Shown in pieces: positions 56,901 through 64,000 of a DNA stretch of 64,000 nucleotides. Position numbers and translations under genes: made by a program. The notes under the pieces were generated by a model, which saw nothing but the letters and a program-made list of their open reading frames with translations, ran no database searches and had not been told where the DNA came from. Each line of letters begins with the position of its first letter. Positions within the stretch are counted from its first letter, which is position 1. This DNA is from Thinopyrum elongatum (lineage: Eukaryota; Streptophyta; Magnoliopsida; Poales; Poaceae): positions 355,274,782 to 355,338,781 of the forward strand of contig CM022299.1 in assembly GCA_011799875.1 (NCBI GenBank). Direction: 5' to 3'.

Positions 56901-57668
56901 CGGAGGCGGTGGCTGCGCGGGCGAGGAAGCAATGGCGATGGCCGGATCGGCCATGGCGGTAAGCGAGCGAGGGAGGGGGAGAATGAGGCGAGAGAGAGCC
57001 AGAGAGGGCGCGGGGGATGCTCTTATCCGCCAGGGAGGGGCTGGCGCGTTGGCGTGCGAGGGAGAGGGGGGCCCTGGCGCATGCGCGCGGCGCGCGCGGT
57101 GTGTTCGACAGCGGCGCAGGGGAGCAGTGCTGGAGGTCGGAGGAGGAGCTGCGCGGGCTGGGCCGGCGCTGTAGCAGTAGGCTCGAGTGCACAGTAGCGC
57201 CTTTAGGCCTTTTCTATTTTCTCTTTTTCTCTTTCTTTTCTTTTCTGTTTTGCTAATTGTTTGGGCCCTAAATGAATTTTGTAAAAAGTGTGACCTAGTC
57301 CAAAATTAGCAGTGCATTATACCCTAACACCAGAAACTAGTTTGGGAAAAACATAATTTCATATTTAATTTAGATTAAATAAAAGGTTAATAAATATTGT
57401 TTTCAGCCACTGTTAGAGGATGTTTGAGTTACTTAGTTAATTTATTAATTGTTGATTACAATTTTAGAGTTGTCTCTGTAATATCTGTTATTTATTGAAC
57501 ATTTTAGTTTCTGTGTTTGAACAACTTTTATTTTCCACTTTAATTTAATTTGAATTTGAGTTAGGAGTTGAAATGCGATATGATGCAAATGATGATTTGG
57601 CACTGTTAATCATGCTGACCTGTCATTATCAAAAGTGATTACTGTGGCTAATGACATGGGGTGTTACA
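53986..57668 (-). repeat. 3' LTR of element F
   Basis: About 3.68 kb, TGTGACGCCCCC to GGGGTGTTACA on the plus strand. Contains four copies of ATCACCCTC at 54962, 55015, 55079 and 55146, a G-run near 55451, AT-rich palindromic stretches with TTAATTAA words (56040-56170), and a very GC-rich block 56258-57190 in which long spurious ORFs appear on both strands. Only 63538-64000 of the other LTR is visible, and it matches at the start. Confidence 0.85.
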
Positions 57669-57682
57669 ACTCTCCTCATCTA
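57669..57682 (-). other. Polypurine tract of element F
   Basis: The minus strand reads TAGATGAGGAGAGT immediately before the TGTAACACCCC start of the 3' LTR. Confidence 0.7.
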
Positions 57683-57704
57683 TCAAGAATTCTTGTCCCG
57701 AGAA

Positions 57705-60700
57705 TTAAGAGGAAGACTGAAAGAAAGCGGGGTATTCTTCGCGAAGATGATCCTTGCGTTCCCAAGTGGCTTCATCTTCAGAATGATTCGACCACTGAAC
57801 CTTGAGGAATTTGATTGACTTCTGACGAGTCCAGCGTTCAGCTTGATCAAGAATACGGATGGGATATTCTGGATAAGACAGATCTTCTCGCAATTCAAGC
57901 ATTTCGTGATCCACAGCTCGAATAGGATCCTTGAAGCAGCGACGGAGTTGGGATACATGAAAGACATCATGCACTTGAGAAAGATTTGGCGGCAATTGCA
58001 ACTGATATGCCACCTCTCCTCGACGGGCAAGAATACGGAATGGGCCAATGTAGCGAGGAGCTAACTTGCCTTTGATTCCAAACCGATGAGTGCCTTTCAA
58101 TGGAGTGACGCGGAGGTAAGCTTGCTCGCCAGGTTGATAGACCATTTCCTGGTGCTTTCGGTCATAGTTGCTCTTCTGACGAGACTGAGCAGATTCCAGA
58201 TGTTCTCGGACAATGTGGACCTGTTCTTCAGCTTGCTGAACAATGTCCGGTCCGACGAGTGAGCGTTCCCCAGTTTCTGACCAATTCAGAGGGGTTCGAC
58301 ACTTACGACCGTATAGAACTTCAAATGGTGCCATCTTCAGACTAGCTTGATAGCTATTGTTGTAAGAGAATTCGGCATACGGGAGAGATTCCTCCCATTT
58401 CTTACCGAAGGAGATGATGCAAGCTCGAAGCATATCTTCGAGTACTTGATTAACCCATTCGACTTGACCCTGTGACTGAGGGTGAAAAGCGGTACTGAAG
58501 GACAGATGAGTTCCCATAGCTTCTTGGAAACTATTCCAGAATCTGGAGGTGAAGAGGCTGCCACGATCAGAACTGATCTCCAAGGGAACATCGTGGAGTG
58601 ACACAATTCGGGAAACATACAAGTCTGCTAACTGACTAGCAGTGATTGTCTCCTTAACTGGCAGAAAGTGAGCAACCTTTGAGAACCGGTCAATGACAAC
58701 AAAAATAGCATCATGACCCTTATGAGATCTGGGAAAACCAGTAATGAAATCCATTTGGACCTTGTCCCATTTCCATTCAGGAATTTCAAGGGGTTGCAGA
58801 GTTCCAGCAGGCCTTTGATGTTCTGCCTTAATGCGGCGACAGACGTCACACTCAGAAACATAACGAGCAATATCTCGCTTCATATTAGGCCACCAGTATC
58901 TCTGACAAATGTCACGGTACATCTTTGTGCTACCAGGATGAATTGACAGAGGAGTGTCATGAGCTTCTTTCATAACGTGCTCCCTCTCATCCTTGAACTT
59001 AGGTACGAAGAGACGGTGTTGGAAGAATAGGATCCCATCATCATCAAGATGGAATTCCGACGGCTTTCTTTTTTCAAGGTATCGCTTGATCCTTTCAACT
59101 TCAGAGTCATACCGTTGCATAGTCTTGATGTTGTGCTCTAAATCTGGTTCAACAACCAGGGTATTGAGATAACCCTGTGGAACAATATGGAGGTTCAATT
59201 TGCGAAGCTCTTCATGGAGAAGAGGTTGTGTTTCCTGAACCATATGGTTGCTGCAATAAGCCTTGCGACTCAAAGCATCGGCCATTACATTAGCCTTGCC
59301 AGGGGTATATGAGATATTCATATCATAATCGGCAATTGTCTCGAGCCATCTTTGTTGACGAAGGTTCAGATCTGGTTGAGTATATAAATACTTCAAACTT
59401 TGGTGATCTGTGTATATCTCGCAACGGTTACCGAGAAGGTAATGTCGCCATAGCTTTAGGGCATAAATAACCGCAGAAAGTTCAAGATCATGCACTGGAT
59501 AATTTTCTTCATGAGGACGCAATTGTCGAGAGGCATAAGCAATCACCTTATGCTCTTGCATTAGGACACAGCCTAATCCTTGACGAGATGCATCACAGTA
59601 TATCACGAAATCCTTTTGGGAATCCGGGGGTGCTAGCACTAGGGCAGATGTTAACTTATCTTTTAGTGTCTGAAAGCTTTCTTGACATTTTTCTGTCCAC
59701 TCAAATTTAACACCTTTTTGGAGCAGATTCGTCAATGGTTTTGCAATCTTGGAAAAGTTCTCAACGAATCGACGGCAATAACTAGCGAGTCCGAGAAAAC
59801 TTCTGACTTGCTTGACATTCTTCGGGGGAGTCCAATCAAGAATAGCCTGAACTCGCTCGGGGTTAACAGCAATGCCATTCTTGGAAATCACATGACCAAG
59901 ATAGGTCACTTCAGATAACCAGAACTCACACTTCGAGAATTTAGCATACAACTGATGTTCTCGTAGCTTCTCCAATACAAGCCGAAGATGTTCAGCATGT
60001 TCTTCTTCATTCTTGGAATATATAAGGATATCATCTAAATAAACCACGACGAATTTGTCGAGGTAATCCATGAAGATATAGTTCATCAACCGGGAGAAAG
60101 TTGCTGGAGCATTGGTTAAGCCGAATGACATGACAGTGTACTCATAAGAGCCATATCAAGTAACAAAGGTAGTCTTCGGGATATCCTCTTCGCGAACACG
60201 GATCTGATGATAATCCAACCTCAAGTCGAGTTTCGAGAAGACAGAGGATCCAGCAAGCTGATCATAAAGATCATTGATCCGGGGTAGTGGGTATTTATTC
60301 TGGATTGTGGCTTGGTTAATGGGCCGGTAATCCTGAACCAATCGGTTAGTTCCATCCTTCTTCCTAACAAAGAGTGAAGGTGCTCCCCAAGCAGAGGACT
60401 GGGGCAGATGAAACCTTTCCTAAGTGATTTGTCGATTTCTTCCTTAAGCTCGAGAAGGTGGTGCAGAGGCATCTTGTAAGGACGTTTCGCAATAGGGACA
60501 GTGCTAGGCTTCAAGTCAATGACAAACTCGACAGCTCTAACCGGGGGTATTCCTGGAAGTTCTTCCGGGAAGACGTCTGGAAAGTCTCGAACGACAGGAA
60601 CGTTCTTGATTCCTTCCAGAGGTGAGGCGTTTAAAGCATTCAGAACATATATCTGAGCTTCAGCGTCCCGTGTAATGCGGGTGGTATAGTTCACTATCTC

Positions 60701-61456
60701 ATCGGAGGGGTGTAGAAGTTGGATAACTTTAGTGGCACAATTGATCGAAGCAATGTGAGCTTTCAACCAATCCATTCCGAGTATGAGGTCTATGGTGGAA
60801 GACTTCAGGATAATGGGCGAAACAAGGAATTCCAATCCCTTAATTTCAACGGGAACATTGTGTGCCATCATAGTGGTTTGACACTGGCCTCCAGGGGTGC
60901 GGATTACTATTGGCTGATTTATCTTTTGAAATGCAATGTCATGCGATAATACAAATGCTTCTGACATGAAAGAATGCGATGCTCCTGAATCAAATAATAC
61001 AGAAGCGGGTACTGAGTTAACGAAAAGGGTACCCATCACAGTAGCAGGTTGATCCTGGACTTCTTCAATATCAATGTTGTAAGCGTGTCCACGACCATGT
61101 GTAGCAGACCCAGTATTATAGTTGCGGGTCTGATTGTTGCCACGACCATTGCCACGGCCAGTACGAGGAAAAGCCAACTGATTCTGAGTCTGGCGGCAGT
61201 CCTTAGCAAGGTGACCTGGTTTGCGGCACTTGAAGCACAGACCATCTTCAGGACGAAGAGGAGCATTGTTTTGAATAGCTTGAGCTCTTGGCTGCCTCGG
61301 TGGTGGAGGAGGCAGACGTGGTGCAGCATAGTTGTTCTTTGGCGCAGAAGTATTTGGACGGAACACATTGTTGGGAATCCAGACTCGACACTTCTGTGCT
61401 GAGCTTGAAGATGAGCCAGCATCACGATGGCGCTTCTGTGAGTCCTTGTGTTTCAT
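57705..61456 (-). pseudogene. pol: Gypsy chromovirus pol: protease, RT, RNase H, integrase, chromodomain
   Basis: Opens in frame with gag after TAG 61457-61459. CCHC knuckle CFKCRKPGHLAKDC (about 61210-61250), protease VLFDSGASHSF, RT beginning FPDVFPEELPG. A one-base loss near 60405 shifts the frame within the first RT motif; TGA 60156-60158 stands where Arg is usual. The rest is open from 60155 to 57705: [17 protein letters not shown], catalytic YLDDILIY, RNase H ([30 protein letters not shown]), integrase HHCC and core ([30 protein letters not shown], where the usual Arg is Trp), and a C-terminal chromodomain (about 57720-57880: [11 protein letters not shown] ... [17 protein letters not shown]). 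The chromodomain would steer integration to modified chromatin. Confidence 0.92.
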
Positions 61457-62122
61457 CTAAGCGGTCTCAACCACAATAGCCTTGTTCACAACAGTAGAAA
61501 AGTCATTGAAGTCTTGAGCAGCAAGGGCAAGCTCGAGGTCTGGGTGTAGTCCATTACGGAACTTCTCTTGTCTATGGGCATCTGTGGCGATGTCTTCTTC
61601 AGCATAGCGGGAGAGGTCAAGAAATTCCCGCTGATAAGCTTCGACAGTCTTGTTGCCCTGAGTGAGGTTGCGGAACTGGGTCTTCATCCTTTCCATAATT
61701 GCCTGAGGGATATAATGAGCACGAAAAGCAGCCTGGAACTCATACCAGGTAATGACCGTTCCAGCAGGCAGTGTACGCTTGTGTGTGTCCCACCACTGAG
61801 CAGCGGATCCCTTTAAGAAAAAGGACGCGAAGGTGACAAAGTTGGCAGCGGCGACATTAGCAGACTCCATCTCGTGGGTGATGTCGCGGAGCCAGTCATC
61901 AGCATCCAGTGGCTTGTCAGAGTTGCGGAAGTGAGTGGGGTTAAGTCGCATGAACTCCGGCAGTGTTATTGAAGGAGGGTTCTGGTTGTTCTGATGCGGA
62001 AACTGAGCCATGATTCCAGTCATGAACTGACGGTTGAGCTCGAACTGTTGCATCATAGCTGCCATATAGTCTGGCGGTGGTGGGTGTTCAGGGGCACGAC
62101 CACGACCACTTGGTCTAACCAT
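61457..62122 (-). pseudogene. gag: Gypsy chromovirus gag of element F
   Basis: Start chosen at 62122 (MVRPSGRGRAPEHPPPP) rather than the upstream in-frame ATG at 62203, because this is the usual N-terminus of the family. Retrotransposon gag domain: LPEFMRLNPTHFRNSDKPLD, WLRDITHEMESA, FLKGSAAQWWDTHK, YQREFLDLSRYAEEDI. It ends at TAG 61457-61459; the next codon continues in the same frame into the zinc knuckle and protease, so this stop splits an originally continuous polyprotein or requires readthrough. Confidence 0.88.
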
Positions 62123-62405
62123 CCTGCTAAGTATCAACAGGGGGTAGTTTAGTAAAAGCAATTGCGAGCGTTTAGAGACAAGCATGATGTAACTCGACAA
62201 CAATTAAGCAGCGTGACAGATACATAATAGTAGTCAATCAAGACACACAGATCCATACACAGAGTCGGGTACATGCGGATAGCATAACGGCGCAAATTTA
62301 AAGGCTAGACATACTAGGCGGCGCGCAGGCACGCGGTAAGGAAGTACACAACGAGACATAGCAAAGGCTACATCAACGTCGGGGAAAACCACTGTAACGG
62401 GGTAA

Positions 62406-63143
62406 CTATGAGTGCGGACGACGAATGTTCGTCGCGGAAGGATCCTGCGCTCCATCTGCACTCTGATGCAGAACCCGACCTCGAGCTGTAAGAAGAGGTC
62501 CATGTGTAGGTGTTTGACCTCCAACAGCAGGCCAATCAATACCAGCATACATCTGAGTCCTGCATGGGTAAAGGATGTGCTCCGGATGTATCCCTGTGCG
62601 AACAGCGGGTAGCAACTGCGTCATAGCATCGTAGAGACGTGCTCGAGTGGCAACCAACTCGACGGCAAGAGCCCGAACAGTGCGATCCAGAGCCTGAGTG
62701 CACTGAATCAGAACGTGCGGGTCATAGCGACGAGGCTCGTGTGGGGCACAGATAGCTGTGTAGTATCCAGTAGCATCTCCAGCAGGGGCATACGGAATGT
62801 ATCGGAACTCAGAGTCATCCAAGACATCGCTGAACTCTCCCTGGAGACGTGCGACAGCAGAGTAGGCGGCATCATGTACTGCCATCTCAATCGTCACGCC
62901 GATACCGTGGAAAAGGTGCAGCTCGGTGTCTGAGTCATTTTGTTGATCATAGATATGAACATCAGCATGGTACTGTTCCTGGTTGAACTCGCGGTAATCC
63001 TCGTAGACCATGTACTCGGGGTACCAGTGGTAGCCAAGTCTGGTCAGGAGGGCGATCAGAACAGCTAGAAAACCAGGGGCATCACGAGCCCAAGTGCGAA
63101 GCACAAGCTGTGTCATAGGACGCAGTGGAAACAAACGATCCAT
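62406..63143 (-). CDS. Extra ORF between 5' LTR and gag of element F
   Basis: Start chosen at 63143 (MDRLFPLRPMTQLVLRTW); 245 codons without a stop. Predicted globular, with conserved-looking segments such as YHWYPEYMVYEDYREF, FRYIPYAPAGDATGYY and CTQALDRTVRALAVELVATR. It lies on the coding strand about 280 bases before the gag ATG and in its own frame. Additional ORFs before gag are known in some plant Gypsy elements, but I recognise no domain here. It is intact while pol is broken. Confidence 0.65.
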   Translation of the reverse strand: MDRLFPLRPMTQLVLRTWARDAPGFLAVLIALLTRLGYHWYPEYMVYEDYREFNQEQYHADVHIYDQQNDSDTELHLFHGIGVTIEMAVHDAAYSAVARLQGEFSDVLDDSEFRYIPYAPAGDATGYYTAICAPHEPRRYDPHVLIQCTQALDRTVRALAVELVATRARLYDAMTQLLPAVRTGIHPEHILYPCRTQMYAGIDWPAVGGQTPTHGPLLTARGRVLHQSADGAQDPSATNIRRPHS

Positions 63144-63522
63144 ATGAAATAGAGGAAATTCAGGATTGTCCAACGACAATGAGAAGTTTAACACAACTCG
63201 GAGAGAAAGGTTAAACAAAACAATGGAAAGGAAAATGATTACCAGACTAATCAGATCAATGACAGGGAAATCGCACAGATATCCAGCTCTCCGGTTAGAC
63301 TGGATTTACAAGATCCTAGGTGTCGGCGTTAGTAAAATTTATTTAACCCGAATAGAAGAGAGATCAGAGTCCCAGAGTATAGACGAGGAATAAAAGATCC
63401 TAATACCACCCAGTTGGCGATGTGGGCCCGTAAGCCACACAGCCAAGTTAGTAAATTAGTTTTTCGATGTCTAAACTCAACTTCGACCAAGGAATTGGAA
63501 GGGGGCTTCCTACAGGCAGTCG
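63144..63522 (-). other. Leader of element F between primer site and extra ORF
   Basis: About 380 bases with no supported coding sequence; short open stretches on both strands lack protein character. Confidence 0.5.
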
Positions 63523-63534
63523 GCTCTGATACCA
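63523..63534 (-). other. Primer binding site (tRNA-Met), element F
   Basis: The minus strand reads TGGTATCAGAGC, the exact initiator-Met primer site, three bases inside the LTR boundary at 63538. Confidence 0.9.
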
Positions 63535-63537
63535 ACT

Positions 63538-64000
63538 TGTGACGCCCCCGACTCAATCATGCACTAATCATACACGAAAACATGCACGATCAAGCACAGG
63601 GACTCACGGGAAGATATCACAACACAACTCTAACACAAATTAACGGAGATCCACAATATTACAGACCAGGGATCACGAGGATCCAAATACATAAGTCAGT
63701 CATACAAATAATATCTGAGTACACACATAGTTAGACAAATTTTGCCTTAAGAAGGCTAGCACAAACAACGACTCTAGATCGAAAGGCGTAGGCCTCCTGC
63801 CTAGGAGCCTCCGATCCTACTCCTGGTCGGCTGGCTCGATCCAGTAGTATGTACCTTTTGGACCCTCCTGGTAGTAAGCTCCTGAGGTGGCATCTGGCTC
63901 CAGGGCTCCATCATCTGATGTATCATCAAAGTGGGATATGCGGAAAAAGAAGTAACAAAGCAACCGTGAGTACTCATCTGAAGTACTCAGCAAGCAAGGA
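63538..64000 (-). repeat. 5' LTR of element F (partial, runs off window)
   Basis: Begins TGTGACGCCCCCGACTCAAT like 53986 and continues to the window edge. Only the first 463 of an expected 3.7 kb are visible, and they diverge from the 3' LTR after about 70 bases in places, so indels between the LTRs are likely. Confidence 0.8.

Larger units (their letters stand above)
53986..64000 (-). mobile_element. Chromodomain Gypsy retrotransposon F (Tekay-like), runs off window
   Basis: Minus strand: 5' LTR from 63538 (cut by the window), Met-type primer site, an extra ORF, gag, protease, RT, RNase H, integrase with C-terminal chromodomain, polypurine tract, 3' LTR 53986-57668. LTRs start TGTGACGCCCCCGACTCAAT on the plus strand. 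RT-RNase H-integrase order and the chromodomain place it among Gypsy chromoviruses, most like Tekay. Broken by one frameshift and two stops. Confidence 0.9.

Noticed and set aside
56258..57197. Long ORFs on both strands in the LTR of F (224 and 183 codons)
   Set aside because: Very GC-rich block with overlapping ORFs in most frames and Arg/Pro/Ala-rich products; lies within an LTR and shows no protein motif.

Overview
The window looks like intergenic heterochromatin from a large grass genome, most likely a Triticeae species (wheat, barley, Aegilops or a relative). The evidence is the set of transposon families: a SIRE-lineage Copia element resembling Maximus, several Athila-type Gypsy elements resembling Sabrina/WHAM (long terminal repeats running from TGATACGTCTCC to TTATCA, tRNA-Asp primer sites, no polymerase), a Tat-lineage Gypsy element with an antisense gene, and a Tekay-like Gypsy element with a chromodomain. 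Family names are from recall and were not checked against a repeat library. I found no convincing host gene, tRNA, rRNA or CRISPR array. Nearly all of the sequence is nested retrotransposon.

Layout, left to right. 1-1793 is the 5' end and LTR of a minus-strand Athila-type element (D, copy A). 1794-2932 and 30603-31512 are internal sequence of a plus-strand Athila-type element (C), split by a Maximus-like Copia element (2933-30602). The Copia 3' LTR is itself split by a 13.9-kb minus-strand Tat Gypsy element (G, 16648-30566) with 5-bp CCCCC target duplications. 31513-32487 is a truncated solo LTR. At 32488-32528 the sequence jumps through a short patchwork junction into a second copy of the same nest (copy B, 32529-42102): D internal region and LTR, C internal sequence, a solo Copia LTR at the same insertion site with the same duplication, and the start of the same solo LTR. 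From 42103 the solo LTR is completed, then come the 3' part and 3' LTR of C (to 45996). 46006-53785 is a minus-strand Athila-type element (E) with a truncated 3' LTR, carrying a 1.6-kb LINE-like insertion with a 14-bp target duplication. 53986-64000 is the chromodomain Gypsy element F (minus strand), with a 3.7-kb LTR, an extra ORF before gag, gag and pol; its 5' LTR runs off the window.

History read from the nesting: C is oldest. D, the solo LTR and the Copia element entered it. A segment of about 9.6 kb was then duplicated in tandem, leaving templated filler at the junction. One Copia copy collapsed to a solo LTR and the other received G. G's two LTRs differ by about ten substitutions in 1 kb (hand count), so G is young; the Copia LTRs differ by several percent.

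Two points stand out biologically. G carries a long gene antisense to gag-pol with three introns whose phases all fit. The Copia envelope-like third ORF is preceded by what looks like a complete plant gene front end (TATA box, CT-rich leader, 374-base leader intron). Also, most premature stop codons in the Copia, Tat and chromodomain elements are of the kind made by C-to-T change of CAA, CAG or CGA, the pattern expected from deamination of methylated cytosine in silenced elements.
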